Shown: in pieces, positions 22,440 through 32,480 of the stretch
Numbering within the stretch: position 1 is the stretch's first letter
Layout of the letters: each line of letters begins with the position of its first letter
Origin: Stictocephala bisonia
Lineage: Eukaryota > Arthropoda > Insecta > Hemiptera > Membracidae
Assembly (NCBI GenBank): GCA_035578905.1
Contig: JAQJVL010000153.1
Span: 1,535,498 to 1,599,497, forward strand
Direction: 5' to 3'
Length of the DNA stretch: 64,000 nucleotides
The notes under the pieces: generated by a model
What the model was told of the DNA's origin: nothing
What the model saw: the letters and a program-made list of their open reading frames with translations, nothing else
Database searches by the model: none
Position numbers and translations under genes: made by a program

Positions 22440-23049
22440 GCGCTACTTCCCTAAAATCGATTATGAAGTTCAATGGATCAGAAACCCTTTTGATGAAGAT
22501 AACTTAAAAAAGGCTAACATGCTTTCAAGTGAAGAGGACTCTTTGATTGAGCTGTCTTGTAATCAGATTCTGAAATCAAGTTTCAAAACGACCCCATTGA
22601 TTCTTTTTTGGATGAATGTGCGAAAAGACTATCCCGCAATCAGCAAAATAGCACTAAGACAACTTATGGGATTTTCAACAACTTATCTATGTGAGAGAGC
22701 CTTTTCTACTTTAGTTTATTTCAAAAATAAGTATAGGAATAAGTTAAATGTGGAGAGTGACTTAAGGTTGAAATTGTCAAGTTTCGTTCCCGATATTGAT
22801 ACATTAGTACAGGATAAACAATGTCAAAAATCCCATTAAGTTCGGACAGCCTTGATAATGTACTTGTAAATAAAGTTTCTTCAGTAAAAAGTTTTTTCTT
22901 TTTTACCCAGTATGTTTAAATTTAATAACCTATATAAAACAATTTAAATTTATACTTAGAAGAATATATATAATATATTCTAGGTGGGCCTCAAAATTTT
23001 TTAAAAATATATAACTGGGCCCCCAAGCTAGAAAGGTTGGGAACCACTG

Positions 23050-24085
23050 TTGTATTGGATTATAAAACAGTTTGTGATAGAATTTAAGATTTACTGAGAG
23101 AGCTTGCTAATCCTAAATTATAACTATCTGTTCGTTTGGCTACTTTTGGATTTTCTTATAATCAACTTTTTGCTACTTTGTGTAAAATTACGGAGTTAAT
23201 GTAAAACCTGTTAATATTTATCAATTGACATAAAAAAATAATAAATAACATTTGAATGCCAATTAATAGCCTATAAAAAGATGTAAAAATAATTGACTAA
23301 ATAATCTAACCTCTAACTGAAACTACAAGTGAGGAAATCTAATAAACTACTTACGTGACACTTAAAATTCTTTCAAAATTTACAATGATATACTTTGAAT
23401 ATTTATAATAAATAAGACATTCAGAAGAAAACAAAGCTAAAAACACACTTATTACGACTAAAACAGAACAAACAGTATCATACACTACTTCTAAAAATAA
23501 TGACAACAGCTCATTGCGTCAAAAATGGATCTATTTTGATGAAATAAAAACCAATGGATATATCAGTCGGTATCAAAATATATTCGGTATAATTATTAAA
23601 ATTTTTTCTGCGTTTGGCAACAGATCCAAAGTTTCAAAATAACTCGCTAGATCGAAGTGTCTCCCTCCCATCTCCTCCATACATGTAGAATTCGGCATAC
23701 GAAGTTGAAGAGAGTAAACAGGCTGCCAATGAAATATATCAGCATTGTGACAATATTTGAATTCTGAATAATTTCTTATAACAGTATATCTTATTCTTTT
23801 ACACATATTTTCTATAAATTGGGAGAATCAATTAATAAAGAAGAATAAAATTTGTTTGGATATTAAAATCTCTAACAATATTACAGTATTTTATTACTAT
23901 TTCATTACTACAATACAGGGGAGCCTGAACGATGTTTTTATTTGTTTGGCTGACCTTGAAGCTCAACCCCCAGGACTTGAGTATACTAGTAAGAAGGTTA
24001 TACCAGCTGTTATTTTGTATGCAGTTTGAGGAATGTAGCTTGTTTAAAATGTAAAAACAACACGATTACTGTTCAAATGACTTAC
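23050..24085. other. No gene recognised
   Basis: Remaining intron sequence next to the hAT element. AT-rich, with a minus-strand open frame (23573-23806) lacking family similarity. No further structure seen. Confidence 0.5.
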
Positions 24086-24222
24086 TTAGCTCGAGACATG
24101 AAGTCATCATACAAGTAGCGTTGTCTGTTTGAGAGTCTACACATAACAACATGTTCATATTTCTTTGGAAGCTGCTTTTCCACTTCACACTTTAACCTAC
24201 GAAGCAAAAAAGGACGAAGTAC
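24086..24222 (-). CDS. dom: dom exon i: end of first ATPase lobe
   Basis: This exon is 137 nt, with acceptor ...TTTTGTTATAG and donor GTAAGT. It encodes [20 protein letters not shown], then [20 protein letters not shown] and FMSRA, ending in phase 2 with the first two bases of a Lys codon. LRPFLLRR(L/V)K..VEKQ(L/M)PKKYEH is strongly conserved in SNF2 proteins of the Swr1 class. Confidence 0.96.
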
Positions 24223-25110
24223 CTATAACAAAATTACTCTTATTTAGACTATGTCCCATTGAAAGTCTGAGTTTTAAATAATGAAACCATACTTTTATAA
24301 ATGTAATCTTATTAAAAATTTTGACACCAGCAGTAGGTGACTAACATTTCCAGAACTGACTTAGTCAAGGTACTATCTATATACAATATTCATAGACCAT
24401 CAGATGTTCCATACTATAATAAAATCATTCAACTCTCAGTATTTTCAATCAGCATAGGTCACAGAAATTAACTCTAGTTTCAAAATGCTATTAATGTATT
24501 CAAATATAGATGACAATTGCACAATTGAAATCAGACTGATAAAATTTCAAAATAATTAATAAAATAATGAGTTGTGTTGTTTTATAAGATTATAATAAAT
24601 GTAAAATAATTATTTTATTTTAAAATTGCAGTTATTGCTGAATTATACATTGTATATTCACTAAAACAAAAATTTACAGGTTTCTTAGTCCTATTTTCTA
24701 CTATTTCCTTCTTGTCAAATAGTAGTTACTTGATGTAATATTACAAACATTATTACGTACATGTCATATATTTTACTTATGTTCTTGAAAAATATAACAC
24801 CTAATTTAATTTTGTGATCCTAAAAATACAAACATTTTTTTTATTTTTCAAACATTAACTTAAACTGACTGAAATTTAAACACTAAAATATGTTAGGAAG
24901 TTTATTACATATTTTTCTTTCATACAAAACCAAGTGTACCACTTATGTGAGCCTTGCTCATCTAAAAGAAAAAAAGTAAGCTAATATATTAAAATATTTA
25001 ACACACCAAGCTAAGGTATATCACGGAAAAAACATATATTTGATTTTTAAACATCAACTAGGAAAAGGAAATTAAAAATATATTGAAACTACAGAAGTAA
25101 ATATTTTTAC
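24223..25110. other. dom intron, nothing further seen
   Basis: AT-rich intron between exons h and i with homopolymeric A/T tracts only. Confidence 0.6.
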
Positions 25111-25297
25111 CTTGTGAAGTCTTTTGATAATTTGTTCATTATACTCTGAATTTCCTTCAATCATGCCAGTTACAGGATTTGAAAACCATTCTTTGAATTC
25201 ACGGTGAGATTGGAACACATTTGGCATGAGGAAATGCATTAATGACCACAGCTCCATTAAATTATTCTGCAAAGGCGTTCCTGTCAAGAGCAGCCTC
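25111..25297 (-). CDS. dom: dom exon h: motif III
   Basis: This exon is 187 nt, with acceptor ...TTTCAACAG, donor GTAAAA and exit phase 0. It encodes [20 protein letters not shown], then [20 protein letters not shown] and a stretch with [29 protein letters not shown] is helicase motif III, and the [12 protein letters not shown] segment is specific to the SRCAP/domino group. The downstream GTAAAA donor is weaker than the others but the protein continues in phase in the next exon. Confidence 0.96.
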
Positions 25298-25483
25298 CTG
25301 TTGAAAGAACAGTTGGATATTAAGAAAACTTAGACAGTTAGGCAGGGACGAAAGACTAGGGTTCAATATAAGAGATAAGATATAAAATTAAAAATAGAAA
25401 TGTGGTGGCTGAACATTTGTCACTTGAAGGTTTGACAAGGAGTTAAAGACTATAGACATGTTTTTAAGAAAGCTCTAAATGTA

Positions 25484-26070
25484 TATGAAATGAAACGCCT
25501 TTATTAAGGGTCGAAGTTAGGACTATAAAGTCCTCTGTAACACTTAACCCCATAAACAAAATAGTACATATACAATTAAACATTTGAGAAAAATAAGAAC
25601 AAATTTAATTACATCTTTGCTTACCAAATAATAATAATAAATAAGTAAACATAATAACTTCAAACAAATAAAAAATAACTATACACAATTTAAATGAATT
25701 ACTAATTCATTACTTTTATTTACATACAAAACAATAATTACAAATATTATGATATGTACACAAATAATAACTTACTACATCAAAACAGTGAAGAGGAAAT
25801 AAAAACTCAAACTAAATAAAAGTAAATTAATAAATTAAATATTAATGAAAGAAAGAAAACAGAAAGACGTCTTTCCATATCATACACACACACACACCTT
25901 TCATTCGTACATGTCACCGACAAGCCACCTTCAGAGTCACCCGCCCACATCTACAGATCCCCTAGCAAACGATCCTTAACCACCACCCCAAAGCGAGAAA
26001 GATCACCTAATTCTGTCAAGGAATATATGTTGTCAGGGAGAGAATTCCTGAAAGTAAACTGTTACGGTAA
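25484..26070 (-). pseudogene. LINE 3'-end relic
   Basis: On the minus strand a frame near 26060-25980 reads FRNSLPDNIYSLTELGDLSRFGVVV, the form of the C-terminal NSLP...F...L segment of CR1/Jockey-type ORF2 proteins. It is followed by a noncoding tail ending in AATAAAGGCGTTTCATTTC. A (CA)n microsatellite lies at about 25884-25897. A 5'-truncated copy is likely. Confidence 0.4.
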
Positions 26071-26392
26071 TGATTTATTACACATAGTTGTGTGATGTAA
26101 AGGTACTAATAGAAGAGATGCTTCCTGACATGTATTTCGTGTAATCTTGTGCTAATTTCATGTATGAACTTTAAACGCTCAGACAACTAGTTGGGAAATT
26201 TGGATTTCAAAATTTTGTGAAGAAGTATGTGGTATTCACGAAATTCTTTCAGCTTAAACATTTAGAGTTGCATATAAAAAGGAGTAATATGATCTTCTCT
26301 TCTAAGATTCAAAATAAGATTCAACAACCCCTAAATTGTGGGTTCACAAATTATAGTTGGTCAGGTTTTACTCTAGAGCTAAGTTACTTATT

Positions 26393-26996
26393 TAAAATGA
26401 AACGGTATACTTTTAATGAAAAATAGCTTCAATAAAAATATCAACTTGGGGGCCTTCCCTAAACTACGTAACGCTAAAATCAGACGTTTCAGACTCCACC
26501 TTCCCCTCATGTAACCGACTCATAACGGTAATACCTAACCCTCCTCAACATTAATATAACTCTGTCACCAACCCCCTTCACCCCTTCGATGTTTGTCATT
26601 CACTTGGAATGGTATGCAATTTATGATAATCATTGTTGAGATTTTGTAGTTTGTTTTCTAATGTGGAAGAATATAATACCAACTTTAAAATCTTTTTTAA
26701 AAACTTACATTTTGAGAAAAAACGGTCAAATTTTGTGAATGAATTCAAACAAATTGTTGATGTTTAATAGTTAAGTAACACTGTGTAGAAACTCCTTACC
26801 CTTCCCCTTAACGGTGCATAACGCTGCCGAAACACCTCCTTCCTCCCCGTAGTTTAGGGACAGCCCCTTATATATCACATTTTGTCTTTTATTTGTAATT
26901 ATATTCAAAATAAAAGACAAAATATAATACATACAAGTTGATATTTTTATTGAAGCTATTTTTCATTAAAAGTACACTGTTCCATTTAAAATAATT
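26393..26996. repeat. Nested inverted repeat (hairpin MITE)
   Basis: Outer arms: ..CTTTTAATGAAAAATAGCTTC.. at 26409-26448 match, inverted, 26936-26990 (TTTTTCATTAAAAGTACACTG), sharing AATAAAAATATCAACTTG. Inside lies a second pair, TTCCCTAAACTACG near 26454 and CGTAGTTTAGGGACAG near 26857. The two pairs are separated by about 70 bp on the right but not on the left, so one element may have inserted in the loop of the other. No coding sequence. Confidence 0.6.
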
Positions 26997-27083
26997 ATTG
27001 TCAATGAGAATAACAATATGACTTGCATGTTCCACTAGGCATAGTTGTTTACATTTCTAAAATATTATCAACAACTTACAAAC

Positions 27084-27258
27084 CTCTGTGTCTGAAAATT
27101 CAATAGAAGCTGCCACCTTTGGGATTTAAAATTCTTAATGTTTTGAGCCTCATCCAAAATGAGGTATTTCCAGCTCTTCCGCCTAAAGCTCTGATGATCC
27201 TGTATGACCAGTTTGTAGGATGTGATGCATACGTGGAATGCATTTGGTTTAGTCCAAC
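27084..27258 (-). CDS. dom: dom exon g: DEAQ box
   Basis: This exon is 175 nt with donor GTTTGT and acceptor ...TTATGAAG. It encodes WTKPNAFHVCITSYKLVIQD, then WKYLILDEAQNIKNFKS and a stretch ending NFQTQR. Motif II is DEAQ, as in SRCAP and Swr1, which coordinates Mg-ATP. Conserved coding is in a frame with no ATG, so it is easily missed by simple ORF calling. It exits in phase 2 and the Arg codon is completed by the next exon. Confidence 0.96.
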
Positions 27259-27404
27259 CTTCATAATTAAAAGAATAAACATTAGTTTGAAAAGATATAT
27301 CCTAATCTAGTTAAAGAAATTTAAAATTAAGTTAGGAGTAAACTTAATTGCAGTACCACAAATAATTGAGAAATATTGGTTATTTGATAATTTTAGGTCA
27401 AAGG

Positions 27405-27610
27405 GCACTAGACCAGGAATTAGTTAGTATATTACGAGATATAGGGTATTAACAAACTTACCTAAGGAGACCACCACTTATGTGAAGAAAGTGCCCATGG
27501 CACTGACATTTGTATTTTGTTATGTGTCTTTATTTGTTACAACTGCAAGGTGTTAGTAGACTTGCCTTTCTTGAGGTACGATTGTTGATAACTTTATCCC
27601 CCTTAATATA
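27405..27610. repeat. Fragment related to the 59.3-60.6 kb inverted-repeat element
   Basis: It shares TTAGTATATT, AACAAACTTACCT, GAAGAAAGTGCC.ATGGCACTG and a converse end (TTAATATACTGGTAAT) with 59340-60600. It is only 0.2 kb long and lies in the short dom intron between exons f and g. Confidence 0.5.
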
Positions 27611-27905
27611 CTGGTAATTTAATAAGAAACTGGTACTATAGATAGGACCAGATGGGTTGGCACAAGTCTGCAACTTTGACGTCTCTAATAAATGAAATGG
27701 AGACATAACATGCAATTACACAACCAAACTATGGATTTATAGCATCATTTGATAAGTACAATACCCAAAAATGTTAGCTCCTAGTAATTGTTATTACTTC
27801 AGGTCTTTACAGTGAACATCCCTTATTAATTCATTAAAGTCACTTAGTCAAGTAATGTGTTTTAACTAAAATAAAATCTGAATAGTATAATAAACAATGA
27901 CTCAC

Positions 27906-28043
27906 CTGTACGTTTCATTTTCCTCTCTTTTTGAGTTCCGTAATAAGTTAAAATTTTAAAAGCTGGACACCACTTTTTAAACTCCATTTCCCAATTCAAC
28001 ATAACAGACGTAGGAACAACAATTAAATGTGGTCCCCAAACAC
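27906..28043 (-). CDS. dom: dom exon f: helicase motif Ia
   Basis: This exon is 138 nt, with acceptor ...CACCTTTTAG-type polypyrimidine tract and donor GTGAGT. A glycine codon is completed across the upstream junction. It encodes VWGPHLIVVPTSVMLNWEME and then a stretch containing ILTYYGTQKERKMKR. The block VP(T/S)SVMLNWEMEFKKWCP is characteristic of the SRCAP/domino subfamily. It exits in phase 1. Confidence 0.96.
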
Positions 28044-29109
28044 CTAAAAGCACCATTAGATCATATGTTACAGAACATACAGATCTCACTCATGCAGGAC
28101 AATAATCGTAACATCTTTCACACAATTTTTTTAGGATATTTATAATATTTCATTAGATAACAACATACAATCAATAATTATAACTATTGCCTTATTCCAT
28201 ACAAAAGTTATCAAAGCAAACTACCAATGAAAACAGCCTATGCAGGTTGTAACTAAAAGGCTCTGTTTTTCACTTCTCTACACAGAGCCAATGACCATGC
28301 ATGCTTTACAATTCTAATTATTCTGCATTACTGACTTTTTGATTTTTAATTGTTCTCTATGGGGGTTAGGATCAGAATGAAAATATTCTTTTTTTAATAC
28401 ACAAGGAAGATTGATTCCTCAAAGGATCAGGAGACTACCATAATGAAATGAACTCCATACACTTTTTATTGTAAATAAGGTACATACAAGTTAACAGGTC
28501 AAGTTGATGTGCAGTGACAGTTTTTTTTTTTTTTTTCTAAAGTTTATTTCATAAATAACTCATGATTTTAAAAGTAGTTTATCAAATGTGGACTAAATAT
28601 TCTCTGATAAGTATTATTTCTAAAATGTTGCATAAAGTGTAACTTATAGTATAGAGACTTTGTTTTGAAGTTAAACTATTGACTTACATTCAATGGGTTA
28701 GAGCCACATGGTTTTGTTCAGTTGAATTTTTAAGACTTTTGAGTTAACTGAATGAACAAACAGTTGTCTGTTAATTAAATAAACAAATTAAATAAATCTG
28801 CCTTCTACCAAAATCTAATTATTATTATAATGTTGAAATATAAACAGATTTCTTCTAATAAAAGTAGCAGTCCTGTAATTAGGAAAAATTTTCTTTCTCT
28901 GGCAGTATTGTTACTAGGAGTAAAACTTTTCGAACTTCTAGAAAAGGTATATCTCTGCCAATATATATATATCGAACTTAAACAAGAAAAATAGTTATAT
29001 CAATAAATACACAAATAAGAATAAAAGTGATGCAAGTCTTCAAACATGTATATTATCAGACACAAAATCTACAGTTATTCAGACATACATAAAATTCAAA
29101 TCTATACAA
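28044..29109. other. dom intron, no gene recognised
   Basis: AT-rich with a T14 tract near 28525 and a short (AT)n near 28964. Nothing coding seen. Confidence 0.5.
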
Positions 29110-29598
29110 ATGACAAATGAGTTACTCAAAAAAAATTTGATAAAAGATGATATGTTGTATCAATACTTTGATTTAATAAATGAATTATTTTTAAATAATG
29201 ATTTGGGTTTAATAATAAATCCAATTATAGGCCATACTCCAAACATAGAAATGGTTATAAGTATTATAGATTTTAAACATTTCTTGTATCCACTTAATAT
29301 TCAAGACAAGAATGTCCTCTTAATACCTATTAATGACTCAGAAAATCTGTATAATACTGGCAACGATGGGACTCACTGGAGTACACTTATATATGAAAAA
29401 GTGTCTAACTTATTTTATTATTATTATTCCATTAATAATCATAATTTGAGTTCAGCTAAACTAGCTGCCAATAAAATGTTATCTTACTTGAACAATGAAA
29501 GCAGATATGCAAATATCATCGTAATGAAAGGACTACAAAAAAGTAATGGATTTGACTGTGATATGTATATTATTTGTGCAGTTGAAAAAATAATATAA
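29110..29598 (+). pseudogene. Ulp1/NEDP1-like (C48) cysteine protease relic
   Basis: 163-codon frame, single exon, on the strand opposite dom. The region VLLIPINDSENLY..DGTHWSTLIYEKVSNLFYYYYS..NGFDCDMYIICAVE aligns with the SENP8/NEDP1 core ..PV.D......G(T/S)HWSLLVY......(H/Y)YDS...NG(Y/F)DCG(V/M)Y. The catalytic His (THWS) and Cys (FDC) are kept, but the catalytic Asp position is Tyr (YYYYS for YYDS) and the Gly after Cys is Asp, so activity is unlikely. The frame is open upstream of the ATG. Such proteases occur both as host retrocopies and inside insect transposons; the neighbouring relic (29950-30070) favours the latter. Confidence 0.65.
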
Positions 29599-30070
29599 AA
29601 AATCACTCAGGAAAACAAAAGGATTCGCTCAGACAAACTTCAAAAATTACACATACTAACGTTACATCCGAAAAAAATGAGCCCTTCTAGCTTATATTTT
29701 GAAGAACAAAAAAAATTTCTCCGGATATTTTATCTTCATTAATTTTAACTAAGATTGACAAAAAAACAATAAAACTTATGAGTCACAGTGAATTGTCATC
29801 TAATCCTACAAGTAAAAAAAAAGAAAAAAAATGCATAGCAACTGAAAAAAAAAACATGAAGAAAAAGTCATAATCCAATCTCCAGACATATCAAACAACT
29901 ATGACCTCACAATTGGCAAAACCAAGGAAACAATTCCTAATGAACATCCTACAATGAGTAAACCAAGAGTTCTTATTATAGCTGATAACCAAGAATGATA
30001 GGCGCCACGAATTTTTGAATGAGGAACTTCAAGGCCAGTTTGACATTACATCTATAGTTAAACTAGGGTT
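29599..30070 (+). pseudogene. Degraded region with SGNH/GDSL-like fragment, same relic as the C48 protease
   Basis: A Lys-rich broken frame leads to KPRVLIIADNQE near 29959, then HEFLNEELQGQFDITSIVKL. The pattern VLIIGDS(H/Q).........F.VT.(V/I)VKP is that of SGNH-hydrolase domains found in ORF1-type proteins of insect mobile elements. Here the GDS nucleophile Ser is changed to Asn. Stops confirm it is dead. The reading is inference from a short stretch. Confidence 0.35.
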
Positions 30071-30071
30071 A

Positions 30072-30490
30072 TGTGAGTACTCGAAACTTCGAGTATTTGA
30101 TAGAGTATTTTACTACTCGAACTCGGCTCAAATATTCCGAAACTACTCGAAGTTCGATCGAGTAGTTGTATTTCACGAAAAATCATCTTAGTTTAGTTTT
30201 AATAGTTTAACAGTTTTATAAGTTATCAATAAAAAATGTGCGCTTCCTTGTGTTTTATTTTACACTTAATCATACGTTATCAGTTTGGTACGCGTTTGAT
30301 TACGCGTTGAACGTTTGATTACTTGAACGTTGAATACGTTTGAAACTAAACAATACGCCTAAGAATAGCTAGTACATGACAACAGTCAAATAAACTAGTT
30401 GACGTAGTGAACGAGTTCGTTCATTATGATTAGAACTAGTTCAATTTAAAGTGAACAACAGAGCTGCGAAGGTAGCGATCTCACATGTTG
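30072..30490 (+). repeat. MITE-like segment rich in TACTCGAA palindromes
   Basis: Begins TAGGGTTATGTGAGTACTCG and carries repeated ACTCGAAACTTCGAGTA/TACTACTCGAA inverted motifs, then GTTTGATTACG repeats. It abuts the 5' end of the LINE. A similar TAGGGTTATGTGA lies at 56880. The right end was not identified; sequence similar to repeat C resumes after the LINE near 32080, so the LINE probably inserted into this element. Confidence 0.45.
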
Positions 30491-30509
30491 GTTGTCGAGT
30501 CTACTAGTC

Positions 30510-31740
30510 ACTTGGATACATAAAGGGAAGATCCACCTCAAGCGCAAACACAAACATCGTTGAGTTCATCATTGACCAACTAGAAAAACGCAAACATGCC
30601 TCAGCGATAATGCTTGACTACAGCAAAGCATTCGACTGTCTGGGCCACAGTCTTATCACCCAAAAATTAGTTTCTCTTGGAATAAAAGGCAGAGAAGGTG
30701 CATGGTTTGCTAGCTATCTTCAAGAGCGCACTCAAGTGGTAGAAGTCCAGGACATAAACAATGGCAAGAAGAACATATACAAATCAGAGTCCCAGCCAGT
30801 TACGAGAGGAGTACCACAGGTCTACTGTGCTTGGGCCAGTCACGTATGTTTTATTTACAAATGTCTTTCCTAGATTGATCATGGAGAACACTACATCTAA
30901 ATGCATTATGTACGCAGACGACACCACGCTTCTTTTACAAAATGACAATGCAGAGCAGCTTAACATAGATTCCCTTACAGCACTAACTAGAACAGAAAAC
31001 TACTGCAAACAATGATTTAACCCTCGATCAGGCAAAAACTGTCCGTGTCAACTTCAGCCGTAAAACAGAGCTAATAGCAAATATACCAAATGTGAAAACC
31101 GAACAAGAATTCAAGCTATTAGGTATTACACTGGACACAGGCCTTACATGGAATTGCCATATCAATGACCTTTGTAAGAAACTCATCACTGGTGTATATG
31201 TGGTACGAAGAATTAGATGTATTGGAGATTTACTGTCAGCTAAAACAGCATACTATGCACTAATTGAATCTCACATACAATATGGCCTTGTCGCTTGGGG
31301 AGGGACTTCTGAAAGCAACTTAAACAGAATATTGATCCTGCAGAAGAAATCCATACGTATACTCGCCAACCTCAAACCCTTAGATAGCTGCAGGGAAGCA
31401 TTCAGATCACTTGGAATTCTCACTGCGGTAAACCTTTCATTCGCTCATCAAAGCTGTAATCCTAATGGTGAGCGAGACAGACCTGCCAAGAGGTACAAGT
31501 ATCTATTTTTACAACACCAGACGTGGAAATCACTTCATCTTACCATCACACCACACCACACAATACACTAGAAAACCATCTTACATTGGCTGCAAACTTT
31601 ACAACAGCCTACCACAAACACTGAAGGGAAAGTCACTCAAGACTCAACTACACAAGTGGCTGATAGAGACCTGCCTACTCCTTGAAAGAATTTTTTGAAG
31701 TCGGACTACAACAATGGCTCATACAATTTTATAGTCTTTT
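30510..31740 (+). pseudogene. 5'-truncated LINE, reverse transcriptase and C-terminal region
   Basis: Motifs in three frames: GRSTSSANTNIVEFIIDQLE, MLDYSKAFDCLGHSLITQKL, VTRGVPQ, then (next frame) STVLGPVTYVLFTNVF and CIMYADDTTLLL, then QEFKLLGITLDTGLTWNCHI and LVAWGGTSESNLNRI, ending YNSLPQTLKGKSLKTQLHKW near 31665. The frame breaks are near 30825, 31010 and 31455. YADD is intact, but ORF2 as a whole is broken. It closely resembles, in motif style, the LINE nested in the hAT gene (YADD/FADD, LLGITLD..L.W), but they are different copies of related families. CR1/Jockey-like. Confidence 0.85.
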
Positions 31741-32079
31741 ATTCTATGTATAAATCTTTCAAATGTTATATACAATGACCTTTTTACCTGTATTTTTGCT
31801 TTTAATGTTTTAAATTTATTACAATTTTATTTGTATTTTTTATCATTTTAAAATTTTAGCTTTTTTACATCAAACAACTGTTGGAAATAATTATTTTATG
31901 TAATAAGTGTGTCTTTTTTTACTTCAAACAAACTTATTGTAATTATTTAAAAGGTTTTATTTTTGTATTCCTTGACGCCATTGCAATTTCTTGAAGATGT
32001 TGTAAATGAAGAATATTTTGAATTTGAACTTGTAACCTAACCTAAAATAGCGTGAATAAAACAGAAGTGCTGGTTAGTG

Positions 32080-32480
32080 TCTTTATGACCCAAGAAAGGG
32101 GATGAGAGATTTAATTCAAGATGCTCAAAAAGACCTGTTACCGATACAAATATAATGGTCTGTACGCCATGGAAATTATGCATATTTTCGTTCATATCAA
32201 TAATACCGTTCAATAAAAAGGGTCCCGAGAACAGATCACTTTACATCCCAAGACTCGAACTTCTCATCTTTTCTATGTGAAAGTTCATCTTGTATGTAGT
32301 ATACATACGTGCAAGGAACCGTTCAGCTCCTTTCGAAACTTAAATCATCGTATATTTCTTGCGAGTCAATTGAGGTCCATTTTGTTTTTTAATATGAGTG
32401 ATTTTTAATGATTTTACGTAAGAAAATAATGTATCATATCATATAAAATATGGTAATAGTGTTCTAGTAGCGTGTTACAC
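32080..32480 (+). repeat. Dispersed repeat C, copy 2
   Basis: Similar in order and orientation to 10970-11240 (GGAACCGTTCAGCTCCTTTCG, ATCGTATATTTC, TATCATATCATATAAAATAT). It probably continues the element interrupted by the LINE at 30510-31740. Confidence 0.5.

Larger units (their letters stand above)
19052..22839 (+). pseudogene. hAT (ZBED5-like) transposase, disrupted
   Basis: Start chosen at MDAWFRTGSCRK (an ATG at 19031 in the same frame is possible). A BED-type zinc finger lies around PLPQCVICFEMLSNE...KLERHLSTKHPE. A single in-frame TAA at 19466 separates it from the catalytic part: LQLDESTDVAGQ (first Asp), CIGLTTDGARAMSG (second Asp) and THCSIHREALA, where the LINE 20015-21720 is inserted. 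Coding resumes at 21721 with VKGLGESLTKTLDD and CEVRWLSRGKVLSRLFELRD. A GT-AG intron (22284-22439) follows and joins in phase to RYFPKIDYE. The C-terminal hAT dimerisation region FSTTYLCERAFSTLVYFKNK is intact. Only one stop plus the insertion break an otherwise long, conserved gene. Confidence 0.93.
18603..23049 (+). mobile_element. Full-length hAT transposon with ZBED-type transposase
   Basis: Terminal inverted repeats CAGTGGTTCCCAACC / GGTTGGGAACCACTG are flanked by a perfect 8-bp target duplication TTGTATTG (18595-18602 and 23050-23057), which defines the 4,447-bp element exactly. It encodes a BED-zinc-finger hAT transposase interrupted by a stop, a spliceable intron and a nested LINE. 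It lies in the dom intron 17606-24085, on the opposite strand. Confidence 0.95.

Noticed and set aside
25884..25900. CRISPR-like or regulatory repeat
   Set aside because: It is a simple CA dinucleotide microsatellite.
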